From Cerasicoccus arenae (GTDB lineage: Bacteria > Verrucomicrobiota > Verrucomicrobiia > Opitutales > Cerasicoccaceae), in contig NZ_BMXG01000003.1 of assembly GCF_014651635.1 (NCBI RefSeq), positions 62,001-126,000 on the forward strand: a stretch of 64,000 nucleotides of DNA. The letters run 5' to 3'. This document shows positions 1-8,429 of this stretch, piece after piece. The notes beneath the pieces were generated by a model. The model saw only the letters and a program-made list of their open reading frames with translations, was not told where the DNA came from and searched no databases. Each line of letters starts with the position of its first letter. The first letter of the stretch is position 1. Both the position numbers and the translations under genes were made by a program.

Positions 1-2
1 TC

Positions 3-200
3 ATACGAGACATGAATGGCATTGGAGATCTTACAATATCCACAGGTACACCAGGCAGCTGGACAGTCTTGAAAGTCGACGAGCTCGAGCGTTTCGAGAG
101 TTGGAAAATGCATGTCGTCGATCTCGACACACGCTATTTGCGATTCACGCGAGCCGACGGCCAAGCAAACTTTTCCGAAGTAGTACTCTATGGAAAATAG
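3..200 (+). CDS. C-terminal end of a discoidin-like (F5/8C) secreted protein, cut by window edge
   Basis: An open frame enters from the left edge without a stop (codons before the ATG at 12 read Ile-Arg-Asp), so this is the tail of a longer gene. The visible 65 residues contain a segment reading RYLRFTRADGQANFSEVVLYG, the usual last strands of F5/8 type C or galactose-binding domains found at the ends of secreted carbohydrate-active proteins. Its position beside a secreted esterase fits a role in polysaccharide or glycoconjugate degradation, but the catalytic part is outside the window and no activity can be assigned. Family call by motif only. Confidence 0.6.
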   Translation: MRDMNGIGDLTISTGTPGSWTVLKVDELERFESWKMHVVDLDTRYLRFTRADGQANFSEVVLYGK

Positions 201-270
201 TCCATCCACAGTAACGAATCGATGGCTACTTCTCCCTCCTGGAGACTAGCCAGAAGATAAATTCAAATTG

Positions 271-296
271 GGTGATCACCTTAACAGGTGGTCACC
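271..296. promoter_or_regulatory. Tandem palindrome upstream of the secreted esterase
   Basis: GGTGATCACC (271-280, a perfect palindrome) is followed after TTAACA by GGTGGTCACC (287-296, one mismatch from it). Together they also form an inverted repeat. The site lies about 50 bp before the chosen start codon, where an operator would be expected. The binding protein is unknown. Confidence 0.35.
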
Positions 297-348
297 TGAT
301 TTGCATCCACATACGCCCTTGAATACAACACACAAAAACTCCCTAGCT

Positions 349-3219
349 ATGCGTAATATAGTGATTCCCAGCTCAATGCTCCAAAGACGAACTTGTCTGT
401 TTGCCTCGCTCATCGCTTTTTCCATTTTCTCGGTGGCTTGCCCTAAACTTAGAGCTGACCCTGTTGCGGATTCCGTCCCGGGTTTCTTTTCTGGATTTGC
501 TGCGAACGGGGAAGTGAAATCCATGTATTACCGGATTTTTGAGGCAAGCGAGGCAACAGCGAGTAGTCCCAAGCCGCTAGTGATCTTTCTCCACGGTCAA
601 GGTGAGAGAACGGGAACAGAGCTTCAGCGAGATGGAACGGTCAATACGCTGCAGGTCAAATATCATATTCAGGACCTCATCAGTGAGCTAGATACGTCAC
701 TACACAATGCCTACCTCCTCTGCCCTCAGGAATGGTACGGTGGTGATGCTGAAGCAGACGTAATTGAAGCAATGATCTACGCCATGATGCGCCGCTATCA
801 TATTGATCCGACGAAAATCTATATCACCGGGCTTTCCGCTGGAGGCGGCCAGGCCATTAAGTGCATCACCGATTCGCCCGGTTTGTATGCCGCAGCAGCA
901 CCACTGTCCGGTGCCAACGGATCAAGCGATCCAGCCGCCATGGTCTCAACTCCAACTTGGTTGATGTGTGGTAACAGCGACAGTTTTAAGGGCATATCGG
1001 ATGGACTCTATAACCAGATCGTCGATGCTGGCGGAACTCCAAGACTTACTCTGATCCCGGGCATGGGGCATGGTGGTTGGAACCATATTTATAATGATGA
1101 GCCGGCTTATACGGGCTTCTATGAAGGTGGCGATCCCGCCTACGATTCGACTACAGGCTTCTATGACTGGCTCTGGGCACATGACAATGCCAGCCCGGTG
1201 CATAAGCAGCCCCTTTCGTTGGGCAAGACCGTCCTGATTGACCTCGGGGAGACCTACACAATGGTCACAACTCCCGATAGCTCTGGACGCTATTACAACA
1301 GCCCCGAACTCCGGGACACATTTATCAGCACGCCTGACTTCTCAATTTCCGGTGGTTTTGTAACCACGGATGGAGAGCGCATTGATATGGAATTGAGTAT
1401 ACCTCAAGGATTCACGAACGCAGCTGCTTCCGGCGTTCATTCCACCGCTTTATACGCAAATGATGCCGCTCGCGACACATGGTATGTTAACGCTGGCAGC
1501 ACCGCGGTAGTCAAATTAGCCGGTCTAACTCCTAACGGGAATTACCGGATTAAGCTGTTTGCGTCCCGTGAAAATGGTGCCAGCAGCTACTGGAGTCGCT
1601 ACTCGATCAACGGCATTAGCCTGGACCTCAATGCGAGAAACAACGTGTCCAGCACGGCTTTGTTTCCGAACGTCGTCGCTAATTCCGACGGCGAGATAAG
1701 CATTTCGACCAGCGTCGTCCCTGATTCTGGATCTCCACAAGCTCACTTAGGTATGATCGAAGTCACCAGAATTTCGAGTGGGGGTAGTGGCAATATTCCG
1801 CCACTAGCCATCAACGACACCGCCATCACCGATGAAGACGTTGACGTGAGTATCGACGTGCTCGCAAATGACAGTGATGCAGATGCCAGCCCACAACCGC
1901 TTTCCATTACAGGCGTGAGCACCCCTTCAAACGGGACCGCTCAGATCCTTAACGGAGAAATCCTCTACACCCCGGGCAGTGGCTACTTTGGCAATGACTC
2001 CTTCACCTATACCATCAGCGATGGAACCGATGAAAACACCGCCACGGTGAATGTCACCGTCAACGGCGTCATCGAACCGCCATCAGGCGGCACGTTGTTC
2101 AGTCAGGATTTCTCATCCTCAGACCTTGTCAGTGATTATGCCAACGCAGCACCCGCTGCCAATATCTTTGATGACATCAGTACCGAAGCCGATGGTGGTA
2201 CGTGGAGCATTACTTCAGGCGCACTGGTACTCGACCGCACCGGGTCTTCAAGCGCCAACAATGGAGCGGGTTTTGCAAGAATCACAGACATCGTCACTGA
2301 CCCAGACTTCGTCAAAGTCACCTTGAATTTGTCCATCGATGAAATGTCGACGACGTGGTCAACGCTCTATGCGATTGAATTAGGCAAGTGGACTTCCATC
2401 AGTGATTACAACGATGGGGGCAGCTACGCTAACCTCTTCGAACGCCTTCAGGTGAAAGGCTCGGGATCAAGTGGCTGGATCATCAATGTCGGAGGTGCAG
2501 CCTCCTCCCCCCTTCCCGCTGACGGCTCGTATCAGACCATCACTTGGTATGTAAACAACAGCGGATCAGCGACTAGCTATACCGGCCTGGACGGCCAGTC
2601 TCAAACTCTCGCAAATCTCTCCAATGACGTGTGGATTGGAAATACGCTCGCAATCAACGACTCGCCGCGCACGACTGGAAACGCGCTGGTCATTAATGAT
2701 TTTCGCGTGCGTGTTGATACCTCATTCGATGCGGTTTATGGCTTCGATGACATCAATATTTCCGATACGTTTGACGAAATACCGGTCACTCCCAAGAATA
2801 CATACCAAACCTGGCGTGAGGCGCGGTTCACACAGCAGGAGCTTGCTGATTTGTCGATCAGTGGCAACGACGCCGACCCCGATGGCAATGGCTGGGTAAA
2901 CTTGTTGGAATACGGCTTTGGCAATACGCCAAGCCAACGCGGTGGACACATACAAAATGTCGACGACGAGTTGATGTTTAGTTTTTCTCGCGACCCATCC
3001 CGAGTGGATCTGACCTACGAAATTGAAATGAGCACGACACTGGCTGAAGACAGCTGGGTCGTCATCACACGCAGTGTCGACGGCGCGCCCAGCGAGCTCG
3101 TCAACTCGGCACCGTTCAACCTCCAAGAATCCGGGGATGATCCAATTGAAGTATCCATTAGCCCACTCACGCAGGGGACCGAGACACGTTTCTATCGGCT
3201 AAGTGTAACAACCGACTGA
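349..3219 (+). CDS. Large secreted PHB-depolymerase-like esterase with cadherin-like and lectin-like modules
   Basis: I chose the ATG at 349 (956 aa) over the upstream TTG at 268 because a signal peptide follows directly (hydrophobic core about residues 18-31). Residues 60-300 form an alpha/beta hydrolase: oxyanion motif VIFLHGQGERTG, nucleophile elbow GLSAGGG (Ser163), likely Asp211, and His241 in GMGHGG. After a beta-rich linker comes a cadherin/VCBS-like repeat (about 485-590, containing DVLANDSDADASPQ), then a LamG-like region, then the Verrucomicrobia/Planctomycetes tail DADPDGNGWVNLLEYGFG with Ca-binding-like aspartates. It probably cleaves ester substituents of polysaccharides outside the cell. 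The catalytic domain resembles the smaller esterase at 61395-62177. The substrate is not deducible. Confidence 0.8.
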   Translation: MRNIVIPSSMLQRRTCLFASLIAFSIFSVACPKLRADPVADSVPGFFSGFAANGEVKSMYYRIFEASEATASSPKPLVIFLHGQGERTGTELQRDGTVNTLQVKYHIQDLISELDTSLHNAYLLCPQEWYGGDAEADVIEAMIYAMMRRYHIDPTKIYITGLSAGGGQAIKCITDSPGLYAAAAPLSGANGSSDPAAMVSTPTWLMCGNSDSFKGISDGLYNQIVDAGGTPRLTLIPGMGHGGWNHIYNDEPAYTGFYEGGDPAYDSTTGFYDWLWAHDNASPVHKQPLSLGKTVLIDLGETYTMVTTPDSSGRYYNSPELRDTFISTPDFSISGGFVTTDGERIDMELSIPQGFTNAAASGVHSTALYANDAARDTWYVNAGSTAVVKLAGLTPNGNYRIKLFASRENGASSYWSRYSINGISLDLNARNNVSSTALFPNVVANSDGEISISTSVVPDSGSPQAHLGMIEVTRISSGGSGNIPPLAINDTAITDEDVDVSIDVLANDSDADASPQPLSITGVSTPSNGTAQILNGEILYTPGSGYFGNDSFTYTISDGTDENTATVNVTVNGVIEPPSGGTLFSQDFSSSDLVSDYANAAPAANIFDDISTEADGGTWSITSGALVLDRTGSSSANNGAGFARITDIVTDPDFVKVTLNLSIDEMSTTWSTLYAIELGKWTSISDYNDGGSYANLFERLQVKGSGSSGWIINVGGAASSPLPADGSYQTITWYVNNSGSATSYTGLDGQSQTLANLSNDVWIGNTLAINDSPRTTGNALVINDFRVRVDTSFDAVYGFDDINISDTFDEIPVTPKNTYQTWREARFTQQELADLSISGNDADPDGNGWVNLLEYGFGNTPSQRGGHIQNVDDELMFSFSRDPSRVDLTYEIEMSTTLAEDSWVVITRSVDGAPSELVNSAPFNLQESGDDPIEVSISPLTQGTETRFYRLSVTTD

Positions 3220-3289
3220 CGTGCTTGGGCCCCTTTGAACGCGACCACTTGAACTGACTGTATTTGGCCTTTATGAAAGGACAGATATC

Positions 3290-3553
3290 ATGAAACGAGG
3301 ACGCCGAAAAACCGAAGACATCATCCGTATTTTACGCGACAGCGAAGGCTTGAGCGTTGATGAAGCTTGCCGCAAGCACGGCATTAGCCAAGCAACATTT
3401 AATCGCTACAAGAAGCAGTTTGGCGGTATGAGCGTGAAGGAAGCCCAACGCCTGCGTGAGTTGGAGAAGGAGAACGCCGAGTTGAAGAAGCTGCTTGCAG
3501 ATCAACTTTTGAAGGCTAGGACCTTGGAGATTGCTTTGGAAAAAAACGTCTGA
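3290..3553 (+). CDS. IS3-family transposase OrfA
   Basis: The 87-residue protein has an N-terminal helix-turn-helix (EACRKHGISQATFNRYKKQF) and a C-terminal leucine-zipper-like helix (LRELEKENAELKKLLADQ), the normal layout of OrfA of IS3-group elements, which binds the IS ends and frameshifts into OrfB. It starts at an ATG with GAAAGGA upstream. OrfA looks intact, but OrfB just downstream is wrecked, so the element should not transpose by itself. It sits between the secreted esterase and the IclR cluster. Confidence 0.88.
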   Translation: MKRGRRKTEDIIRILRDSEGLSVDEACRKHGISQATFNRYKKQFGGMSVKEAQRLRELEKENAELKKLLADQLLKARTLEIALEKNV

Positions 3554-3811
3554 GCCCGGATCGCCAGCGCAGCACTGCCGCTAAGGTGGTTGCTGCGCTT
3601 CGGTGTTTCGGGAGAGCCGTTTGCCGTTGGCTGAGCATGCACCGATCGACTTATCACTATCGTCCCAAGGGCGTTCAACCGGGAACTCATCTACACGCTC
3701 TCGGAGGCACGGTTCATCTTTAAGGAATGGATGAACTTTTATAACAACATCAGACCGCACCGTTCTCTGAGCTTGCTCAGCCCAGCTCAGTTCGCACAAT
3801 CAATCACATAA
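3550..3811 (+). pseudogene. Internally deleted IS3-family OrfB (transposase) remnant
   Basis: Right after OrfA, one frame (from 3550) reads LSPDRQRSTAAKVVAA... followed by RRACR-like and RSTYHYRPKG sequence, the OrfB N-terminus. About 40 codons in, homology jumps to another frame (near 3678-3811), reading SEARFIFKEWMNFYNNIRPHRSL and ending SPAQFAQSIT, the OrfB C-terminus with the last acidic residue of the DDE triad. The roughly 190 residues between, including the two catalytic aspartates, are missing, and the halves are out of frame. It is a dead transposase produced by an internal deletion. Confidence 0.85.
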
Positions 3812-3836
3812 GGCGACTTCGATTAACCTTGCTGTG

Positions 3837-3875
3837 CTGATCACTTTCTGTGACGTAAAGACTGACAGTGATCAG
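3837..3875. repeat. Inverted repeat downstream of the IS remnant
   Basis: CTGATCACT (3837-3845) and AGTGATCAG (3867-3875) are perfect 9-bp arms around a 21-nt loop. It may be an IS-associated end, an operator or a hairpin; there is no T-tract. The rest of 3812-4175 holds no convincing gene. The short frames there lack start signals and family motifs, and the stretch looks like degenerated coding or mobile DNA. Confidence 0.45.
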
Positions 3876-4175
3876 AGAACATATCTCACGCGGAAGCCTC
3901 GTCCTCTCGTCCCACGAGCCTAGACCGACTGCCGTGTTCGACTTCCTTTGTGCCCTGTTTTGATGTTCAAGGTTCTGGTGCTTCAACGCTTGTTCGGTCT
4001 GAGTGACGAGGCTACGGAGTTTCAGATTCTGGACCGTTTCAGCTTTCTTCGATTCCTGGGGCTACTTTCTGGTGACGCCGAAATCTGCTAATTTGTGCCA
4101 CATACGAAGTGAAGCAATTACAGCAATACCTATAGATCGCCTCAATGGCTGCACCATTTTACCTGAACAGGCCCT

Positions 4176-4207
4176 AGCCCGGCCCCGTTATTGCGACCGG
4201 GCTTTTT
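4176..4207 (+). terminator. Rho-independent terminator ahead of the IclR gene
   Basis: AGCCCGG (4176-4182) pairs with CCGGGCT (4197-4203) around a 14-nt loop and runs into TTTTT. It would stop transcription arriving from the IS remnant before the IclR promoter. No intact plus-strand gene now precedes it, so the original gene may have been lost. Confidence 0.7.
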
Positions 4208-4247
4208 CGCGCTGTCCAATCAAGGCCTTTCAACACGGATCGCCTCA

Positions 4248-4302
4248 ATGTTCTAGTATATAGAACATAAACACTTGACCAATTCGTTCTACATGCTAGA
4301 AC
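4248..4302 (+). promoter_or_regulatory. Promoter with twin operators of the IclR-type regulator
   Basis: Two copies of one inverted repeat precede the gene: ATGTTCTA-GTATA-TAGAACAT (4248-4268) and GTTCTA-CATGC-TAGAAC (4286-4302), centres 36 bp apart. TTGACC at 4275-4280 can serve as -35; with a 16-bp spacer the -10 becomes TAGAAC (4297-4302), the right arm of the second operator. The start codon follows only 8 bp later, which implies leaderless or near-leaderless translation. The arrangement fits autorepression. The repeats are seen directly; the regulator assignment is inference. Confidence 0.7.
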
Positions 4303-4310
4303 ATTGAGGC

Positions 4311-5066
4311 ATGAACAACACGTTAACCAATGGCTTGGGACTCTTATCGCTGGTGGCGAACACCGGACGGGCCCACGGGGTGACGGAGCTGGCAAATATG
4401 GCAGAACTGCCCAAAAGCCACGTGCACCGCCTGCTACAGTCGTTGGTTGAAGCACGCTATCTGGAAAAGGATCACCAGAGCCGTTACAGCATCAGCGTAG
4501 GCGCGCTGCGCCTTGGACGCGAGCTCTTGCGCAATATCCCAGTCCGCCGGATGGCACTACCGGAAATGATGCAGCTCGTCGGTGAAGTAAAAGCCGCCCT
4601 GTCCCTTGCTGCGCCATTCGGACACGAAGCGATATCCATTGCCCACATCACGCCTGACGGCAATCTGCGCGGCTCAATGGAATCACTCGGCTCAGTGCTC
4701 AGCGCACATGCCTCAGCCAGCGGCAAACTTTTCCTGGCTTATCTGCCCGAGGACGAAGTGGGCGAAGTGCTCGCTCAATTGGACTACAGCGGCGGCGGAC
4801 CAAATGCCCACCGCAACGCTGAGAGCTTGAAAGCCGAATTACCACAGATCCGGGCGCGAGGTTACAGCATTAACAACCTGGAAAGCGGGGCGAATATGAA
4901 CAGCTTCGCCGTCCCCATTCACAACCAAGATGGCAAAGTCTTTGCCGCCCTCGGCGCTTCAGCTCAGGCCAACGAACTCAGCCTAAAACGCATAGCCGAA
5001 CTGGCCCCCATTTTACTCGAATCCGTTCAACGCATTGAATCCACCATCAAAGAGGAAAACCCATGA
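4311..5066 (+). CDS. IclR-family transcriptional regulator
   Basis: A 251-residue protein of normal family length. The N-terminal winged helix-turn-helix (about 5-65; GVTELANMAELPKSHVHRLL) is followed by a linker helix and an IclR effector-binding domain (ISIAHITPDGNLRGSMESLG, then SASGKLFLAYLPEDE and the C-terminal SINNLESGANMNSFAVPI segment). Family members bind small metabolites and control neighbouring catabolic operons. The stop codon overlaps the next start by 4 bp (ATGA), so the dioxygenase gene is translationally coupled to its likely regulator. Twin GTTCTA-N5-TAGAAC operators lie immediately upstream. The effector is unknown. Confidence 0.92.
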   Translation: MNNTLTNGLGLLSLVANTGRAHGVTELANMAELPKSHVHRLLQSLVEARYLEKDHQSRYSISVGALRLGRELLRNIPVRRMALPEMMQLVGEVKAALSLAAPFGHEAISIAHITPDGNLRGSMESLGSVLSAHASASGKLFLAYLPEDEVGEVLAQLDYSGGGPNAHRNAESLKAELPQIRARGYSINNLESGANMNSFAVPIHNQDGKVFAALGASAQANELSLKRIAELAPILLESVQRIESTIKEENP

Positions 5067-5938
5067 TCACCGCGACTGAATCCAAAGCCAACGACCTGAT
5101 GACCGAGGCGCATATCCGCCAATACTGGGAAGAAGGTTACACCATTGTGAAGGGCGTCTTTAACGAAGCCGAGCTCAACCAAATGCGAACCGCGTGTGAC
5201 CACTGGAAATTCATGGGCGACCTCCTGGGCCGCACTTGGCGTAAGCAAAACACCGTCATCTGGGTAGATGAAGACCAAGATGTCGGCACCACCGTACGCG
5301 GCATGCAATGGCCATCCTATCACGATGCCGTGATGGATAAATACCGCACCGATCCGCGCATGCTCATGCTCATCGAGCCACTCATCGGCAACAACATCAA
5401 GCAGATCATCAACCAAGTACACTGGAAGCGCCCCGGCTCACGCACCAGTTGGCCGCTCCACCGCGACGTGCGTTCGCGCCAACCCAGCAGCGATTTTTTC
5501 GACCTCTACGAATCCTGGGTACAGACCGGTATCGGAATTGACCCGCACATGAAGGACAACGGCGCAATGCAGCTCGTCCCTGGCAGCCACAAAGACATCC
5601 CACACGACCCGGACGACAAGTCCTCCTGGCAGGCCACCCAATACGCCAACGACAACCGCATCAAAGACATGGTCCTCGAACCCGGCGACGTTGGTCTGTG
5701 GAGCGCTTACACCGTCCACGGCGGCGGCTTCAACACGACAAAATATCTCGACCGCCGCCTGTACATCAACGGCTTCGTGAAGGCCGAGAAATGCAAACGC
5801 GGCGAATGGGCCTGGAAAGACGGCCGCACAGTCCACCTTTACGGTGAGCCCGCGCTAATCCAATTCGACGAGGTCGACGAAATCCGCCACGCCTTCTACG
5901 CCGCCGAACTCAACCGCAAAGAACTCATCCGCGACTAG
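5063..5938 (+). CDS. Phytanoyl-CoA dioxygenase (PhyH) family Fe(II)/2-oxoglutarate oxygenase
   Basis: A 291-residue cytoplasmic protein of the PhyH fold. The Fe-binding facial triad is visible as His133-x-Asp135 (SWPLHRDVRSRQ) and His219 (YTVHGGGFN); Arg231/Arg232 is placed to bind 2-oxoglutarate. AMQLVPGSHKD is a typical PhyH strand before the distal histidine. It overlaps the IclR gene by 4 bp, with GAGGA as ribosome site. Environmental PhyH proteins hydroxylate varied small substrates, and proximity to an MFS transporter and OprB porin suggests sugar-derivative or osmolyte catabolism. An 8-G run begins 1 bp after the stop codon (5940-5947). Confidence 0.9.
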   Translation: MITATESKANDLMTEAHIRQYWEEGYTIVKGVFNEAELNQMRTACDHWKFMGDLLGRTWRKQNTVIWVDEDQDVGTTVRGMQWPSYHDAVMDKYRTDPRMLMLIEPLIGNNIKQIINQVHWKRPGSRTSWPLHRDVRSRQPSSDFFDLYESWVQTGIGIDPHMKDNGAMQLVPGSHKDIPHDPDDKSSWQATQYANDNRIKDMVLEPGDVGLWSAYTVHGGGFNTTKYLDRRLYINGFVKAEKCKRGEWAWKDGRTVHLYGEPALIQFDEVDEIRHAFYAAELNRKELIRD

Positions 5939-6102
5939 AGGGGGGGGAAAGGCGAAGTGCGGTGCTCCCACCGGAGCGATTCGTCACGTTAGAGCAAGAC
6001 AAGCAATGACGGGGTAGGATACTGAGCTTTATTTTCGGACGCTCTAAATTTACTTGGAACATTGGCAAATCGCTGACATTCTTATGGTTAAACAACCCCA
6101 CT

Positions 6103-7689
6103 ATGAGTCGTGAAACCCCCTCCCCCCCTCCTACTTCCGCGAAACCATTGAATGCCGCTTTTGTGGGCGGCGTTGCTGCGCTCTCCGGCGTTCTTTTTGG
6201 CTTCGACGCATCCATTGCCGCATCAGTCGGTAGTGCGGTAAACGTGCACTTCGGACTCACCGAACAGCCTTTTCTGCAGGGTCTCTGGGTCGGAGCTGTG
6301 CCCTTGGGTGCCTTATTTGGTGCATTGTTCGGTGGTTTTGTTTCCAGCCGCTTTGGCCGGCGCAACGGTTTACTGTTTAATGCCACATTGTTCATTGTCG
6401 GAATTGTCCTAAGCTTCCTTTCACCAAGCTTTACGGTGTATGTCTTTTCCCGCCTGCTCATGGGGCTAGCTATTGGTAATAGCGCCGTGATTACGCCCAT
6501 GTATATGGCTGAGGTGGCACCGCCGGAATCTCGTGGTCGCATTCTTTTTCTTTACCAACTTTCGATCGTGATCGGCATCCTCGTCAGCTTCCTTGTCGGG
6601 GTGACGGTGGACGCGCTTATCAAGGATACCGATATGAGTTGGCGGGTCATGATCGCATGCGGCCTAGTACCGGCGGCCCTGTTTTTCATTGGCATGCTCA
6701 ACATGCCACGCAGCCCACGCTGGCTGGTTGAGCAAAACCGGCACGACGAAGCACGACAGATTCTCCACCGTATGGTTGGTAGTAAAAAGGCCGATGAGAC
6801 GATGAAGGAAATCGAAACCGCGGCATCTCGCAAAACCGATGTTGGGCTGTCAGCGATTTTCGGGAAAACAATCCTCCCGGTCATTGCACTGGGTTTCTTT
6901 TTACAGTTTTTCCAGCAGTCCACCGGCATCAATGCCGACATGTATTTTGGGCCGGAAATATTTCGTGAAGGCGGGTTCAGCAAAACCGCGAGCATGTGGG
7001 CTCAAGTCGGTATGGGGCTGACGAACCTCATTGCGACAATCGCTTCGATCTTCATGGTCGATAAACTTGGCCGCCGAAAGCTGATGTTCATCGGTGTATC
7101 CGGCATCGTCGTCATGCTCGGTGTGCAGTCCTTTCTATTCCATCGCTACAACAACGAAGTCGCGGCCAAAGCAGCCATCACCCAATCATCGACAAGCCAT
7201 ATCATCAGTGATCCATCCAACCAACGCCATGTGCTCCCTAATGCCGGTGTCTCCGTGGCGCACGAATCGATTGCTGACGCACGTGATGTGGCTACCGACC
7301 AGAGCCAAGCCGTCACTCATGGAACTTCGACAACGACCTACCTCATCTTTGGCTCGATTCTGCTCTACATTATATTCTTTGCGATCAGCGCCGGCCCACT
7401 CTGCTGGCTCATGATATCCGAGGTGTTTCCGATTAAATTCCGCGGCATTGGTATGTCGATTGCCGTGGCGGCAAACTGGCTGGTCGACTACTTCGTCAGC
7501 CAACTATTTCCCGTCATGAAAGACGGCTTGGGCATGCCCACGACCTGCCTTATCTACGCGGGCTTTACGCTCTTGGGGTTAGCACTCGCAGTGAAATTTC
7601 TCCCAGAGACCAAAGGTGTGCCGCTGGAAGAAATCGAGGCCAACATCTATGCTGGCAAACCACTGCGCGAAATCGGACAACCGAAGTAG
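6103..7689 (+). CDS. Sugar-porter-type MFS transporter
   Basis: A 528-residue inner-membrane protein with about 12 transmembrane helices. Sugar porter signatures are present: RFGRRNGLLF after helix 2, APPESRGRI after helix 4, QFFQQSTGINADMYFGPEIF in helix 7, DKLGRRKLM after helix 8 and FLPETKG at the end of helix 12. The homologues are proton-coupled sugar or polyol symporters. An odd hydrophilic insertion of about 60 residues (about 348-405, rich in Ser, His and Ala) lies between helices 9 and 10, probably periplasmic. It lies downstream of and co-directional with IclR-PhyH, 164 bp away, so it may have its own promoter. Confidence 0.9.
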   Translation: MSRETPSPPPTSAKPLNAAFVGGVAALSGVLFGFDASIAASVGSAVNVHFGLTEQPFLQGLWVGAVPLGALFGALFGGFVSSRFGRRNGLLFNATLFIVGIVLSFLSPSFTVYVFSRLLMGLAIGNSAVITPMYMAEVAPPESRGRILFLYQLSIVIGILVSFLVGVTVDALIKDTDMSWRVMIACGLVPAALFFIGMLNMPRSPRWLVEQNRHDEARQILHRMVGSKKADETMKEIETAASRKTDVGLSAIFGKTILPVIALGFFLQFFQQSTGINADMYFGPEIFREGGFSKTASMWAQVGMGLTNLIATIASIFMVDKLGRRKLMFIGVSGIVVMLGVQSFLFHRYNNEVAAKAAITQSSTSHIISDPSNQRHVLPNAGVSVAHESIADARDVATDQSQAVTHGTSTTTYLIFGSILLYIIFFAISAGPLCWLMISEVFPIKFRGIGMSIAVAANWLVDYFVSQLFPVMKDGLGMPTTCLIYAGFTLLGLALAVKFLPETKGVPLEEIEANIYAGKPLREIGQPK

Positions 7690-7791
7690 TATCCTTAAAC
7701 GTGAGCGCTGAATCTGGGCGCGTATGCAGACAAGTTAACTGAGCAACAGTTCTTGAATGACTTCGTGAAATGAAAAGCGCTGAGCAAGACT

Positions 7792-8262
7792 CTACGGCTT
7801 CTGCTTTTTCTTAAGAATAGCCTGTAGCTGCAGCCCCGTCTGATCGTCCACTTTCGTCAAATTCAGAATGGTTGTCTTGGCACCAGCCGCCGCAGCGTTG
7901 TTAGAAAGAAAATAAAACAGCCGGCCATTCTCTAGCTTGATCACGTCGCGGCCTTTGCCTCTGCCACTAGATCCGAGGTAGATCCAGCCCGTTTCGCGGT
8001 CCAAGAAACCGTTTTCAAACTGCGGACCAACGACGGGGTTAAAATCCTTGTTCCATAGGTAGTAGAAAAGGCGGTAAGTGGTGTTGCTCCCGTCTAGAGG
8101 CTGGATGAACATGAGCATCTTCTGATGCTGAGTCCGCCCGTTGATCGTAACCGGCGAAAAGGTGTTCGTCACCCAATAGCCGTTAAAGCCGCTTTGCGCA
8201 TTTACTGCGATAGGACTGATGAACAGGAGCAGGAAAAAAGTGAGGCTTGATAAATGTTTCAT
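7792..8262 (-). CDS. Small secreted protein of unknown function
   Basis: The ATG at 8262 (156 aa) is chosen over the upstream TTG because a clear signal peptide follows (LTFFLLLFISPIAVNAQS, cleavage after Ala). The mature part is beta-rich: an N-terminal GYWVTNTFSPV strand, a WIYLGSSGRGKGRDVIKLENG segment and a basic C-terminus KKKQKP. The pattern vaguely recalls lipocalin-like or DUF2147 periplasmic proteins, but I cannot assign a family. It is divergent from the porin gene, and the 167 bp between them should hold both promoters. Confidence 0.75.
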   Translation of the reverse strand: MKHLSSLTFFLLLFISPIAVNAQSGFNGYWVTNTFSPVTINGRTQHQKMLMFIQPLDGSNTTYRLFYYLWNKDFNPVVGPQFENGFLDRETGWIYLGSSGRGKGRDVIKLENGRLFYFLSNNAAAAGAKTTILNLTKVDDQTGLQLQAILKKKQKP

Positions 8263-8429
8263 CGGACAAATTTGCAATTGTAGGTATAAAAGAAACCGTA
8301 ATCATAGTCAACGTGCGACTGACTTACCCAGCAGTAAGATTTTCTCTCAGACTCTACTTTATTCTGGCGCTTACGAGCGCTCTTTTCTCCAGCCAAACTT
8401 ATGGTCGACCCCCGAGGTAAATAAACGCC

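Larger units (their letters stand above)
3290..3811 (+). mobile_element. Decayed IS3-group insertion sequence
   Basis: Span covers the OrfA gene and the deleted OrfB remnant. I could not define terminal inverted repeats or a target duplication, so the true ends lie somewhat outside these coordinates. The element is non-autonomous at best. Confidence 0.7.

Noticed and set aside
4003-4263. 86-residue ORF before the IclR gene
   Set aside because: Crosses a terminator and an operator, no family features, no ribosome site.
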